Shown here: positions 22,252 to 31,748 of the stretch, piece after piece
Numbering within the stretch: position 1 is the first letter of the stretch
How the letters are laid out: each line of letters begins with the position of its first letter
Assembly (NCBI GenBank): GCA_963700395.1
Contig: CAVOXI010000001.1
Location: 310,001 to 374,000 of the forward strand
DNA length: 64,000 nt
Direction of reading: 5' to 3'
DNA from: Prado023 sp963700395
GTDB lineage: Bacteria > Actinomycetota > Actinomycetes > S36-B12 > CAIYMF01
The notes under the pieces: generated by a model
Told to the model about the DNA's origin: nothing
The model's input: only the letters and a program-made list of their open reading frames with translations
The model's database searches: none
Made by a program: the position numbers and the translations under genes

Positions 22252-23763
22252 ATGTCGGTGCACCGGGTGATGGGGCTGGAGACCGAGTTCGGAATCAGCC
22301 ATCCCGGTCACCCGAACGCCAACCCGGTCCGGATGTCGGGGCTGGTCGTCAACGCCCATGCGGTGGCCGCCGGCCGTTCCGGCTCGCTGGCCAATCGCTG
22401 GGACTACGACGAGGAGTCGCCGCTGCGTGACGCGCGCGGCTTCGACATGACCCGGGCTGAGGCGGACCCCGCACAGCTGACCGATGACATCAGCACCGCG
22501 AACGTGGTGCTGACCAACGGCGCGAGGCTCTACGTCGACCATGCGCACCCGGAGTACTCCAGCCCGGAGGTCACCAACCCGTGGGACGCGGTCGTGTGGG
22601 ACCGCGCCGGGACCCTGATCGCCGCCGAGGCAGCGCGCGAGGCCGAGAGGCTGCCCGGCGGGCACGAGATCGTGCTCTACAAGAACAACACCGACGGCAA
22701 GGGTGCGTCGTACGGCACCCACGAGAACTACCTCATGGACCGCCGGACGCCCTTCAAGGCGGTGGTGGACGCACTCATCCCGTTCTTCGTGACCCGGCAG
22801 GTGTTCACCGGGGCGGGCCGCGTGGGGCTGGGCCAGGACGGCCGTGGCCAGGGCTTCCAGCTCTCCAGCCGGGCGGACTTCTTCGAGGTCGAGGTCGGGC
22901 TGGAGACCACCCTCAAGCGACCGATCATCAACACCCGGGACGAGCCGCACGCGGATCCGGCGCTCTGGCGCCGCCTGCACGTCATCGTGGGCGACGCGAA
23001 CCTCTCGGAGTCCGCAACCCTGCTCAAGCTGGGGACGACGGCGATCGTCCTGTCGATGATCGAGGCCGGTGGACCCGACCTGGGCATCACCCTGGCCAAC
23101 CCGGTGGGCGCCATGCACCGGGTGTCCCACGACCTGGACCTGGCGGCCCCCCTGGAATGCCTCGGGCGGCCACCCCTGACCGCGCTGGAGGTCCAGCAGG
23201 CGTACCTCGAGGCGGCCCGGGTGCACTGCGCCGCGCAGCCCGGGGGGACCGACGCGCGCACGGCTGTGGTGCTCGACCTCTGGGCGGAGGTCCTGGAGGG
23301 GCTGGCCATCGAGCCCCGCGAGCTGGCCGACCGGCTCGACTGGGTGGCCAAGCTCTCGCTGATCGAGGGCTACCGGCGCCGCGACGGGCTGGACTGGTCG
23401 GCATCGCGCCTGGCTGCCATCGACCTGCAGTACGCCGACACCCGTCCGGAGCGGGGGCTGGCGTTCCGCCTGGAGCAGCGTGGCTCGCTGCGCCGGTTCA
23501 CCACGGACGACGAGGTCAGACGCGCGATGGTGGATCCGCCGACTGACACCAGGGCGTGGTTCCGCGGCGAGTGCGTGCGCCGGTTCGGCGACCGGGTCGC
23601 GGCCGCCTCGTGGGACTCGGTCATCTTCGACGTCCCGGGGCGCTCGTCGCTGGTCCGGGTGCCGACACCGGACCCGTTGCGGGGGACCCGGGAGCACGTG
23701 GGGGAGCTCATGGCGTCGGTGGAGGGCGTCGCCGCGCTGGTGGGCGCCCTGGGCGGGACCTGA
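22252..23763 (+). CDS. dop: Deamidase/depupylase of Pup
   Basis: 503 residues of the PafA/Dop ligase-like fold. Opening VMGLETEFGISHPGHPN, the acidic ATP/metal motif, is followed by the Dop-specific insertion (the loop with SPLRDARGFDMTRAEADP around residues 50-75, absent from PafA), then HPEYSSPEV, KNNTDGKGASYGTHENYL and RPIINTRDEPHAD. Dop converts the C-terminal glutamine of Pup to glutamate and removes Pup from substrates. The adjacent Pup ends in GGQ, so this deamidation is needed here. Transcription probably starts at the ATG (TATGCT 6 nt before). Confidence 0.95.
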   Translation: MSVHRVMGLETEFGISHPGHPNANPVRMSGLVVNAHAVAAGRSGSLANRWDYDEESPLRDARGFDMTRAEADPAQLTDDISTANVVLTNGARLYVDHAHPEYSSPEVTNPWDAVVWDRAGTLIAAEAAREAERLPGGHEIVLYKNNTDGKGASYGTHENYLMDRRTPFKAVVDALIPFFVTRQVFTGAGRVGLGQDGRGQGFQLSSRADFFEVEVGLETTLKRPIINTRDEPHADPALWRRLHVIVGDANLSESATLLKLGTTAIVLSMIEAGGPDLGITLANPVGAMHRVSHDLDLAAPLECLGRPPLTALEVQQAYLEAARVHCAAQPGGTDARTAVVLDLWAEVLEGLAIEPRELADRLDWVAKLSLIEGYRRRDGLDWSASRLAAIDLQYADTRPERGLAFRLEQRGSLRRFTTDDEVRRAMVDPPTDTRAWFRGECVRRFGDRVAAASWDSVIFDVPGRSSLVRVPTPDPLRGTREHVGELMASVEGVAALVGALGGT

Positions 23764-23861
23764 GGATCGCGCGCGGCGCGCGCGAGCGACTCGGGCGGGG
23801 TCGGCGTGTGGGGCCCCGCGATGAGCACTAGTGTCGTCAGTGCAGCGATGAGGAGGACGAC

Positions 23862-24053
23862 GTGAGCCAGTCCAGCGAGCACCAGAAGGCCCGGCCCGAC
23901 GACGAGCCGGAGGCGGCAGCACTGCCCGCCGCCTCTGCCCGGAAGGAGTCCCTCGACGCCGACGTCGACGCGCTCCTCGACGACATCGACGACGTCCTCG
24001 AGGAGAACGCCGAGGAGTTCGTGCGCGGCTTCGTCCAGAAGGGCGGGCAGTAG
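23862..24053 (+). CDS. pup: Prokaryotic ubiquitin-like protein Pup
   Basis: 63 residues, highly acidic and largely disordered, with the helical Mpa-binding stretch LDADVDALLDDIDDVLEENAEEFVRGFVQKGGQ split over the C-terminal half. It ends GGQ, so it needs deamidation by Dop before PafA can conjugate it. The GTG start at 23862 follows GAGGAGGA; a TAGTGT -10-like element sits at 23829-23834. The stop codon is immediately followed by the GTG of prcB. Confidence 0.97.
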   Translation: MSQSSEHQKARPDDEPEAAALPAASARKESLDADVDALLDDIDDVLEENAEEFVRGFVQKGGQ

Positions 24054-24882
24054 GTGTCCGACAGCCCTCTGCCGTCTGCCTTCTCGATGGTCGGGGAGGC
24101 CTCCTTCGCGCAGTTCCTCTCCCAGCACCGCCCCGACCTGCTCGGTCACCTGGGCAACACCGGGCCGGGCTCCATCGACGCCCCGCACGGGACCACCATC
24201 GTGGCGGCCACCTGGGCTGATGGCGTCGTGATGGCCGGTGATCGGCGGGCGACCATGGGCAACGTCATCGCCCAGCGCACCATCGAGAAGGTCTTCCCGG
24301 CCGATGAGCACGCGTGCATCGGCATCGCCGGGTCGGCCGGGATCGCGATCGAGTTGGTGCGCCTGTTCCAGGTCGAGCTCGAGCACTACGAGAAGATCGA
24401 GGGGTCTTCGCTGTCGCTGGACGGCAAGGCCAACCGGCTCGCGTCCCTGCTGCGCTCCAACCTCGGCCTGGCCATGCAGGGGCTGGCTGCCGTGCCCATG
24501 CTCGCCGGGTACGACCTGGCTCGCAGCACGGGCCGGATCTTCTCCTACGACGTCACGGGCGGGCGCTACGAGGAGCACGACTTCTACTCGGTGGGATCCG
24601 GCTCGATGTTCGCCCGCGGCGCGCTGAAGAAGCTCTATCACCCAGCAGATGCCCGAGACCCAGGCCGTGGAGGTCTGCGTGGAGGCGCTCTACGACGCCG
24701 CCGACGACGACTCCGCCACGGGGGGCCCGGACCTGGCGCGCAAGATCTTCCCGGTGGTCGCCGTGGTGGACGCCGACGGGTTCCGTCGGGTCGACCCCAC
24801 CGAGCTCGAGCGGATCTGCCAGGCCGTGGTCGACCGACGGATGCAGCGCCCCGACGGTCCCGTCGCGCAGATGGGGGCGTGA
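24054..24882 (+). CDS. prcB: 20S proteasome beta subunit (one +1 break)
   Basis: The catalytic subunit of the proteasome. A propeptide of 46 residues ends at APHG, exposing Thr47 of TTIVA as the N-terminal nucleophile after autocleavage; GVVMAGDRRATMGN supplies the conserved Asp and Arg. One base near 24641 must be removed, in the CCC of 'CTATCACCCAG', to continue into QMPETQAVEVCVEALYDAADDDSATGGPDLARK. With that, length is about 275 residues, as expected. The GTG start abuts the pup stop. An active-site subunit of a complete locus is unlikely to be inactivated, which supports a sequence error. Confidence 0.95.
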
Positions 24883-24886
24883 GGTC

Positions 24887-25600
24887 GTGAGCATGCCGTT
24901 CTACGTCTCACCCGAGCAGCTGATCAAGGACAAGGCCGACTACGCCCGCAAGGGGATCGCCCGGGGCCGCAGCGTCGTCGTGCTGCAGGTGGCCGAGGGG
25001 ATCCTGCTGGTCGCGGAGAACCCGTCGCGCGCCCTGCACAAGATCAGCGAGATCTATGACCGCATCGGCTTCGCGGCGGTCGGCAAGTACAACGAGTTCG
25101 AGAACCTGCGGGTCGCCGGCGTCCGCCTGGCCGACATGCGCGGATACGCCTACGACCGCCGGGACGTGACCGGCCGCAGCCTGGCCAACGCCTACGCCCA
25201 GACGCTGGGCACGATCTTCACCGAGGCCGCCAAGCCCTACGAGGTCGAGCTCGTGGTCGCGGAGGTCGGCACCGAGCCCGGCGACGACCAGATCTACCGC
25301 CTGACCTTCGACGGGTCAGTCGCCGACGAGCACGGATTCGTCGCGATGGGCGGGTCGTCGGACTCGATCGCCGCGCACCTGTCGGACAACTGGGTCGAGG
25401 ACATGTCCCTGACCCAGGGGGTTCGGCTGGCCATCGCCGCCCTGGCTCGCTCAGCCCCCGCCGGCTCGGGCAACGGTGCCTCGGGGATCCGGGAGGTGCC
25501 GCTGGCCCAGCTCGAGGTTGCCCTGCTCCAGCGCGACCGCCCACGCCGCACGTTCCGCCGGATCGGCCCGGAGCGGCTGCGCGAGCTCGCCGATGGTTGA
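24887..25600 (+). CDS. prcA: 20S proteasome alpha subunit
   Basis: About 237 residues forming the outer, gating rings. MSMPFYVSPEQLIKDKADYARKGIARGRSVV matches the start of actinobacterial alpha subunits, so the GTG at 24887 is preferred; an in-frame ATG at 24893 is possible and has better ribosome-site spacing. RGYAYDRRDVTGRSLANAYAQTLGTIFTE is diagnostic. The C-terminus has a short extension after the core (QLEVALLQRDRPRRTFRRIG). The start lies 4 bp after the prcB stop, and the 3' end overlaps pafA, so prcB-prcA-pafA are co-translated. Confidence 0.95.
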   Translation: MSMPFYVSPEQLIKDKADYARKGIARGRSVVVLQVAEGILLVAENPSRALHKISEIYDRIGFAAVGKYNEFENLRVAGVRLADMRGYAYDRRDVTGRSLANAYAQTLGTIFTEAAKPYEVELVVAEVGTEPGDDQIYRLTFDGSVADEHGFVAMGGSSDSIAAHLSDNWVEDMSLTQGVRLAIAALARSAPAGSGNGASGIREVPLAQLEVALLQRDRPRRTFRRIGPERLRELADG

Positions 25601-26969
25601 TCCGCTCGGCCGGCGGATCTACGGCATCGAGACCGAGTACGGCGTGACCTGCACGTTCCGCGGGCAGCGCCGCCTGAGTCCCGATGAGGTGGCGCGCTAC
25701 CTGTTCCGGCGCGTCGTGGCCTGGGGTCGCAGCTCCAACGTGTTCCTGCGCAACGGGTCCCGCCTCTACCTTGACGTGGGCAGCCACCCGGAGTACGCCA
25801 CGGCCGAGTGCGACGACCTCAGGGAGCTGGTCATCCACGACCGGGCCGGCGAGCGGATCGTCGAGGGTCTCGTCGTCGACGCCCAGCGCCGCCTGGCTGA
25901 GGAGGGGATCGACGGCGAGATCTACCTGTTCAAGAACAACACGGACTCCGCCGGCAACTCCTACGGCTGCCACGAGAACTACCTCATCGGGCGGATGGGG
26001 GAGTTCTCCAAGGTCTCCGAGGCACTCATCCCCTTCCTGGTGACGCGCCAGCTGATCGCCGGCGCCGGCAAGGTCCTGCCCACCCCGCGGGGCACCACGT
26101 TCTGCCTGAGCCAGCGCGCCGAGCACATCTGGGAGGGCGTGTCCTCGGCCACGACCCGCTCGCGGCCCATCATCAACACCCGTGACGAGCCGCACGCCGA
26201 CGCCGAGCGGTTCCGGCGCCTGCACGTGATCGTCGGGGACTCCAACATGAGCCAGACGACCACCCTGCTCAAGGTCGGCAGTGCCGACCTCGTCCTGCGG
26301 ATGCTCGAGTCCGGCGTGAGCATCCGTGACCACACGCTGGAGAACCCGATCCGGGCGATCCGGGAGATCAGCCATGACCTCACCGGCTCGCGGGCGGTCC
26401 GGCTGGCCAACGGCCGGATGCTCTCCGCGTGGCAGATCCAGGTGGACTACCTGGAGCGCGTGGAGATGTTCGCCCAGAGCAGCGGGCTGGCGGCCGTGCC
26501 CATCTACGCACGCGTCCTGGACCTGTGGCGGCGCACGCTGAACGCGGTCTCGACCGATGACCTGGCCTCGGTGGAGACCGAGATCGACTGGGTGATCAAG
26601 CACCGCCTCCTGCAGCGCTACATCGACCGCCACGACCTGTCGTGGAGCTCGCCACGGATCGCCCAGCTGGACCTCGCCTACCACGACATCTCCCGCACCC
26701 GGGGCCTGTTCAACCTGCTGGAGGCCAAGGGGATGGCCGCCAGGGTCGGCAGCGACATCGAGGTGTTCGCGGCGAAGTCCCAACCGCCGCAGACGACCCG
26801 CGCCCGCCTGCGCGGTGAGTTCATCACCGCGGCGACGGCCGCACGCCGGGACTTCACCGTGGACTGGGTCCACCTCAAGCTCAACGACCAGGCGCAGCGC
26901 ACGGTCCTGTGCAAGGACCCCTTCAAGGCCGTCGACGAGCGCGTGCAGCGGCTGATCGACTCGATGTGA
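25593..26969 (+). CDS. pafA: Pup-protein ligase
   Basis: 458 residues. RRIYGIETEYGVTCTF carries the catalytic glutamates for ATP/Mg2+, followed by NGSRLYLDVGSHPEYATAECDD (with the catalytic Asp), FKNNTDSAGNSYGCHENYL and PIINTRDEPHADAERFRRLHVIVGDSN. It forms an isopeptide bond between the deamidated C-terminus of Pup and substrate lysines. The ATG at 25593 overlaps the end of prcA by 8 bp, and MVDPLGRRIYGIETEYG matches PafA N-termini, whereas codons upstream are prcA read in another frame. It lacks the Dop insertion loop, separating it from the paralogue at 22252. Confidence 0.95.
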   Translation: MVDPLGRRIYGIETEYGVTCTFRGQRRLSPDEVARYLFRRVVAWGRSSNVFLRNGSRLYLDVGSHPEYATAECDDLRELVIHDRAGERIVEGLVVDAQRRLAEEGIDGEIYLFKNNTDSAGNSYGCHENYLIGRMGEFSKVSEALIPFLVTRQLIAGAGKVLPTPRGTTFCLSQRAEHIWEGVSSATTRSRPIINTRDEPHADAERFRRLHVIVGDSNMSQTTTLLKVGSADLVLRMLESGVSIRDHTLENPIRAIREISHDLTGSRAVRLANGRMLSAWQIQVDYLERVEMFAQSSGLAAVPIYARVLDLWRRTLNAVSTDDLASVETEIDWVIKHRLLQRYIDRHDLSWSSPRIAQLDLAYHDISRTRGLFNLLEAKGMAARVGSDIEVFAAKSQPPQTTRARLRGEFITAATAARRDFTVDWVHLKLNDQAQRTVLCKDPFKAVDERVQRLIDSM

Positions 26970-27012
26970 CGGCGCTGCCCGGGGGGATTGCCGGGATTGT
27001 GCGAGGGCCAAC

Positions 27013-27018
27013 TAGAGT
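27013..27018 (+). promoter_or_regulatory. -10 element TAGAGT, leaderless-type
   Basis: TAGAGT ends 7 nt before the GTG of the FKBP lipoprotein gene. Confidence 0.45.
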
Positions 27019-27025
27019 GCGCTGC

Positions 27026-27634
27026 GTGAATCGCCGAACCGCTGCGCCGCTGCGCACCCTCGCCCTCGTCGTCGCCGGTCTCGCCGTCCTGGCGGGCTGC
27101 TGGACCGGATCGGACGGCAGCACCGCGTCCACGCCGGCCGCCTCCTCGGCCCCGGCGGCGACGTCACCTGCCGTGGCCGCACCGCAGTCCGCCTGCCCCG
27201 CGGGGTCCGCCACGGAGACCAGCTACGAGTGCCTGGACGTGACGGTCACGGGCGCGAAGGACGCCGAGCCCACGATCACGCTGGCCGAGGGGTTCGCCCC
27301 CGCCACCGAGCTGGGTGTCGCCGACGTGTACGTGGGTTCCGGTGACGCCATCACCCCCGGTTCCACGGTGACCGTCAACTACGTGGGCGTCGGCCAGCAG
27401 TCGGGCAAGGTCTTCGACTCGTCCTGGCAGCGCGGCGAGCCCGCGACCTTCCCGCTGGACGGCGTGATCCAGGGCTGGGGCCAGGGCCTGGTCGGCATGC
27501 AGCCCGGTGGTCGGCGCCTGCTGGTCATCCCCGCCGAGCTCGGCTACGGCGACACCGGCGCCGGGGCCGACATCGCCCCGGGCGAGACCCTGGTGTTCGT
27601 CGTCGACCTGATCGAGGCGACCCCCGCCGCGTGA
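27026..27634 (+). CDS. FKBP-type peptidyl-prolyl isomerase, lipoprotein
   Basis: 202 residues. A lipoprotein signal peptide (basic N-terminus RRTAAPLR, hydrophobic stretch, lipobox LAGC with the lipidated Cys near residue 23) is followed by an Ala/Ser/Thr-rich linker and one FKBP domain: VTVNYVGVGQQSGKVFDSSWQRGEP, VIQGWGQGLVGMQPGGRRLLVIPAELGYG and FVVDLIEA. It probably assists folding of exported proteins at the outer face of the membrane. The GTG at 27026 is set by the signal peptide and by TAGAGT 7 nt upstream. Followed 31 bp later by a cytoplasmic FKBP gene, the usual actinobacterial arrangement next to pafA. Confidence 0.9.
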   Translation: MNRRTAAPLRTLALVVAGLAVLAGCWTGSDGSTASTPAASSAPAATSPAVAAPQSACPAGSATETSYECLDVTVTGAKDAEPTITLAEGFAPATELGVADVYVGSGDAITPGSTVTVNYVGVGQQSGKVFDSSWQRGEPATFPLDGVIQGWGQGLVGMQPGGRRLLVIPAELGYGDTGAGADIAPGETLVFVVDLIEATPAA

Positions 27635-27665
27635 TCCGCCCCATCCCATCGGAAGAGGAACCCCC

Positions 27666-28031
27666 ATGGCTGACCTGACCAAGCCCGAGATCGACTTCCC
27701 GGAGGGCCCCGCACCCGTGGATCTCGTCATCCGCGACATCGTCGTGGGTGAGGGGGCCGAGGCGGTCCCCGGCGCCCGCGTGACCGTGCACTACCTCGGC
27801 GTCGAGTACGACACCGGTGACCAGTTCGATGCGTCCTGGGATCGCGGCGAGTCGATCACGTTCCCGCTGTCCGGGCTCATCCAGGGCTGGCAGGACGGGA
27901 TCCCCGGGATGCGCGTGGGCGGGCGCCGCGAGCTGGTCATCCCCCCGCGACTGGCCTACGGCGAGAATGGCCGGCATGCGCTGTCCGGCAAGACGCTGAT
28001 CTTCGTGATCGACCTGCTCGCCGTTCGCTGA
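27666..28031 (+). CDS. FKBP-type peptidyl-prolyl isomerase, cytoplasmic
   Basis: 121 residues, a single complete FKBP domain without signal peptide: VTVHYLGVEYDTGDQFDASWDRGESITF, LIQGWQDGIPGMRVGGRRELVIPPRLAYG and IFVIDLLAV. Catalyses cis-trans isomerisation of prolyl bonds. GGAAGAGGAA lies just before the ATG. The stop overlaps the start of pafBC by one base (TGATG), so translation of the two is coupled. Confidence 0.92.
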   Translation: MADLTKPEIDFPEGPAPVDLVIRDIVVGEGAEAVPGARVTVHYLGVEYDTGDQFDASWDRGESITFPLSGLIQGWQDGIPGMRVGGRRELVIPPRLAYGENGRHALSGKTLIFVIDLLAVR

Positions 28032-29996
28032 TGGCCCAGGGGGTCCAGCCCTACAGCAAGGCCGAGCGCCTGCTCAACCTGTTGATGGCGCTGCGCGGCA
28101 CGCGGACCGGACTGGACCGGGACCACATCCGCGCCGTCGTCCGCGGGTACAACCCGGAGGCCTCAGTGGAGGCGTTCGAGCGGATGTTCGAGCGCGACAA
28201 GGACGAGCTGCGCGCCATGGGCGTGCCCGTGGTCACGCTCACCGATGCCTCCGGGGTCGTGACCGGCTACCGGATCGAGGGCGACTGGACGCTGCCACCC
28301 CTGGACCTCAGCCGCGGTGAGCTGGCCATCCTCGGCCTCGCTGCGCGGGTGTGGCAGCGCGCCGACCTGGCGCCCGCGGCGCTCAACGCCCTGCGCAAGG
28401 TCGAGGCCCAGCTCGGGATGCGCTCCACCGAGCAGGGCTCGGCGCCCATCGCCGGGCTGTCCCTGGAGTCCCCGGCCCTGCACACGTTGATCGAGGCGTG
28501 CAGCACGCGAACGGCCATCACGTTCGAGTACCGCAAGGGTCCCGGGTCCGCGGGGGAGCTGCGCCACGTCCAGCCCTGGGGCACGGTCTGGTGGCGTGCC
28601 CACTGGTACGTCGTCGGCCTCGACACGGACCGCGAGGAGGTGCGGGTGTTCCGCGCCTCGCGGATCGAGGGCCCGGTGCGAGCAGATCCACAGGGACAGG
28701 CCTACGAGGTGCCGGCGGGGTTCGACGCCTCCGACGCGATCGGACGGTTCGCCCGCAGCGACGCCGTGCTCGTCGAGGTGGCCCTGGCGCCCGGTGTTGC
28801 GGCCGCACTGAGGTTGGGCGCGGTGCCGCTGGGCCAGGGCGCGGACGGTACCGACGTCGTGTCGCTGCCGGTCGAGGACCTCGCCTCAGGGATCGCGTCC
28901 GTGCTGGCCTACGGGACGGGCGTCCGCGTCCTGGGTCCGGATCGGGCCGTGGACGAGGCCCGCAAGCAGCTGGAGGCCCTGCACGCGGCGCTGACCTCCC
29001 CGGCCCCCCCCGCGGGTCGCGCCGTGACGACCGCCGCGCGTGCCGGCGGCCCGGGCACCGCCCAGTTCGCCCGGCTGCTGGCCCTGGTCCCGTGGCTGGC
29101 AGCCAACAGCGGGGTGAGCGTCGCCGACGCCGCCGCCCACTTCGGCATCACGGCCGACCAGCTCATGGCCGACCTCGGCTCGGTCATCACCTCGGGGGCC
29201 GATGACTGGACGCTGTTCGACATCCAGTACTGGGAGGACGGGGGTGGCATCGAGGTGATCGACGCCCTCGACCTCGATGTGCCGCTGACCCTGACCCCGG
29301 ACGAGGGATTCGCCCTGATCGTGGCGCTCAACGCCCTGGCAGCCGTGCCCGGGGGCGCCGACAGCGGCGAGCTCGCGTCGGTCACCGCCAAGCTGGCTGC
29401 CGCCCTGGGGCGGCATGCGCCGGCCCCCGGGGCCCTCGCGGTGCGGGTCGACCTGCCCGAGGAGGTCGTCGGGCCGGTGGAGCGGGCGCTGGCCGCCGGC
29501 CGGGCGGTTGACCTGACCTACCTCGGAGCCGTCCGTGACGAGGTGACCCATCGGGTCGTCGACCCCCTGGGAGTCGTCGTCGTGGACGGCTACGGGTACC
29601 TGCGCGGGTACTGCCGCTCGGCCGGTGGGCTGCGGATGTTCCGCGTGGACCGGGTCCGCGCCATCGAGGTGAGCGACCAGCCGGCCCGCACCATCGAGCA
29701 CCGTGGCGGAGGTGGAGCCGATGTCGGTGGCGCTGGGCTCGACGGGGCGCTCCGTCCAGGTCGACGTCCCCGAGGGTTCACCCCTGCTGGAGCGCCACCC
29801 CGTGACCCGCAGGTGGGCACTGCCCGGGGCGATGGTACGTGCGGAGATGCCGGTCGGGGACTTCACCTGGGCCCGGCGCCTCGTGCTCGGGTCCGCCGGC
29901 GCCGTCGTGCTTCGCGAGCCGCAGTGGCTCCGGACCGAGCTGGTGGCCACCGTGGCGGCGAATGCAGCGCCAGCATCCTCAGGGAATCGCGAGTAG
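28031..29996 (+). CDS. pafBC: Fused WYL-domain DNA-damage regulator PafBC (one +1 break)
   Basis: PafB and PafC in one chain of about 654 residues. The PafB half has a winged helix (KAERLLNLLMALRGTRTGLDRDHI), a WYL domain with RHVQPWGTVWWRAHWYVVGLD and a WCX tail. After a Pro/Ala linker near residue 325 the PafC half repeats the order (FARLLALVPWLAANSGVSVADAA; VTHRVVDPLGVVVVDGYGYLRGYC). PafBC activates the LexA-independent DNA-damage response of actinobacteria. Near 29701 one base must be removed to continue into VAEVEPMSVALG, ending at 29996; without repair the frame runs to a different stop at 30007. Natural fusion is known in Arthrobacter; mycobacteria have two genes. Confidence 0.9.
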
Positions 29997-30111
29997 CCTC
30001 TGAGTAGTTGCATCAGCACCCTCCGCGGTCAATGATGCGTCCAGGGCCTCAAGTCCACGTCCGCAGGCACCGATGCGACTGGCATCCAGGCAACCTGAGG
30101 AGGTGGATGCG

Positions 30112-30450
30112 ATGACAACCATCAAGGCGACATGCCCACGCTGTGGGGACGTCGACCTCGTCCCGAACGATGTGCGGGTGACTGTTGCACGGGAGCTCGG
30201 CTGGTCGACGTACACGTTCACCTGCGTCGGTTGTGCCGACAGCGTCTGCAAGACGGCGGACGACGACGTCGTGCAGCTGCTGACCGGTGCAGGGGTCCGG
30301 GTGGACCATCTCGCGATCCCGCTCGAGTACCTGGAGTCCCGGGTCATCGAGCGCACCTGCCCGCCGTTGACCCGCGACTACCTGCTCGACTTCGCCCTGT
30401 GGCTGGCCTCCGTCGACGACATCGTGCTGGTGGCCGACCAGGAGGTCTGA
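30112..30450 (+). CDS. Small zinc-ribbon protein of unknown function
   Basis: 112 residues. Two CxxC pairs, CPRC near residue 8 and CVGC near residue 39, indicate a zinc ribbon; the rest (LLTGAGVRVDHLAIPLEYLE, LTRDYLLDFALWLASVDDIV) looks helical. No catalytic residues are evident. A strong GAGGAGGTGG precedes the ATG. Small ribbon proteins of this type are commonly seen between the paf genes and tat genes in actinobacteria, but I know no function for them. Confidence 0.75.
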   Translation: MTTIKATCPRCGDVDLVPNDVRVTVARELGWSTYTFTCVGCADSVCKTADDDVVQLLTGAGVRVDHLAIPLEYLESRVIERTCPPLTRDYLLDFALWLASVDDIVLVADQEV

Positions 30451-30510
30451 CGGGCGCCGCGACCGTGACGGGTTGGGAATCGGGCATGCGCGGTCGTACG
30501 CTCTGATCAT

Positions 30511-30524
30511 CCCGCACGTGCGGG
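30511..30524. promoter_or_regulatory. Perfect 14-bp palindrome before tatA
   Basis: CCCGCACGTGCGGG lies 20 bp upstream of the tatA ATG and just before its ribosome site CAGGAGGG. It could be an operator or a short RNA hairpin. Confidence 0.35.
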
Positions 30525-30544
30525 TCCTGACGCAGGAGGGTCCC

Positions 30545-30877
30545 ATGCCCAACATCCGCGGCCCTGAGCTGCTCATCCTCGTGCTGGTGATCGTGCTGCT
30601 CTTCGGGGCCAAGCGCCTGCCGGACGCCGCTCGCAGCGTGGGCCGCTCACTTCGGATCTTCAAGGCCGAGACCAAGGGCCTCGTCGACGGGGACGCGGCC
30701 ACCGAGCCCACCGCAGCCGCGCCGGCTGCACCGGCCGCGCTGCCGCCCGTGCAACAGCCTGCCAACCCGACGCCCATCATCCCGGCCGTCGACGCTGCTT
30801 CCGGTGACAACGCCCTGCAGCCGCAGTCCAACACGTCACCCTCAGCCCTGCAGCCGCAGCCCCCCAGCCAGGCGTGA
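30545..30877 (+). CDS. tatA: Twin-arginine translocase subunit TatA
   Basis: 110 residues: a single N-terminal membrane helix (GPELLILVLVIVLLFG), the hinge FGAKRLPDAARSVGRSLRIFK and an amphipathic helix, then a Pro/Ala/Gln-rich disordered tail. TatA oligomers form the transport element for folded proteins. The phenylalanine-glycine hinge and short N-terminus fit TatA rather than TatB. The last codons overlap the GTG of tatC (GTGA). No tatB gene is in the window. Confidence 0.93.
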   Translation: MPNIRGPELLILVLVIVLLFGAKRLPDAARSVGRSLRIFKAETKGLVDGDAATEPTAAAPAAPAALPPVQQPANPTPIIPAVDAASGDNALQPQSNTSPSALQPQPPSQA

Positions 30878-31716
30878 GCGCCCCGCCCGTGCCCGGCGGG
30901 ACAAAGGGCCGCAGCGCGGACGCCGGGGCGGCCATGCCCCTGCGCGAACATCTGGGTGAGCTGCGTTCGCGACTGGTGAAGTCCCTGCTCGCGGTCAGCG
31001 TGGGGATGGCAGTGGCGTGGTTCCTCTACGACGAGATCTTCGCGGTCATCCGCGCCCCCTTCGACGCGGTCGTCGCTGAGAACGAGGCCAACGGCCGCGA
31101 GATGACGCTGGCCTTCACCGGCGTCGCCGACCCCTTCGTGATGCAGCTCAAGGTCGCCGGCGTCACCGGGATCCTGCTTGCCACCCCGGTCTGGCTCTAC
31201 CAGCTGTGGAGGTTCGTGACCCCGGGGTTGCACCGCAACGAGCGTCGCTGGGCACTCGGGTTCGCTGCCGTCGCCACACCGATGTTCCTCGGAGGTGCCG
31301 CCCTGGCCTACTGGGTCATGCCCCGGGGCCTGGAGATCCTGCTCGGGTTCACGCCCGAGAACATCGAGAACATCATCTCCGTCGACCGTTACCTCTCGTT
31401 CTTCCTTCGGATGATGCTGGTCTTCGGGCTGGGCTTCATGCTCCCGCTGCTGGTCGTGGGGCTGAACCTCGCCGGGGTGCTCTCGGCGCGACGGCTCTGG
31501 TCCTGGTGGCGCTGGATCGTTCTCGGTGTCGTGGTGTTCGCGGCAGCGGCCACGCCCACCGGGGACCCCTTCAACCTGGCGCTGCTGGCCGTCCCGATGC
31601 TCCTGCTGATGCTGCTGGCCGGCGGTTTCAGCTGGCTGAACGACCGGCGCCGGTCGCGACGTCGCAGCGTCGAGCCCCAGTGGGGCGATGACGAGACTTC
31701 GCCGTTGGACGCCTGA
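30874..31716 (+). CDS. tatC: Twin-arginine translocase subunit TatC
   Basis: 280 residues with six membrane segments. MPLREHLGELRSRLVKSLLAV is the conserved N-terminal signal-receptor region, and FTGVADPFVMQLKVAGVTGILLATPVWLYQLWRFVTPGL contains the conserved periplasmic loop and second helix. TatC recognises the twin-arginine signal peptide. An N-terminal Gly/Pro-rich extension of about 20 residues is unremarkable. Start GTG overlaps the tatA stop. Confidence 0.93.
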   Translation: MSAPPVPGGTKGRSADAGAAMPLREHLGELRSRLVKSLLAVSVGMAVAWFLYDEIFAVIRAPFDAVVAENEANGREMTLAFTGVADPFVMQLKVAGVTGILLATPVWLYQLWRFVTPGLHRNERRWALGFAAVATPMFLGGAALAYWVMPRGLEILLGFTPENIENIISVDRYLSFFLRMMLVFGLGFMLPLLVVGLNLAGVLSARRLWSWWRWIVLGVVVFAAAATPTGDPFNLALLAVPMLLLMLLAGGFSWLNDRRRSRRRSVEPQWGDDETSPLDA

Positions 31717-31734
31717 GCCGGCCGCGCACTGCAG

Positions 31735-31740
31735 TAGCGT
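31735..31740 (+). promoter_or_regulatory. -10 element TAGCGT, leaderless-type
   Basis: TAGCGT ends 8 nt before the GTG start of the lipid kinase gene at 31749. Confidence 0.4.
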
Positions 31741-31748
31741 GCTCGCCT

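Noticed and set aside
23780..23800. GC-only alternating tract before pup
   Set aside because: Simple GCGC alternation expected in high-GC spacers; no clear function.
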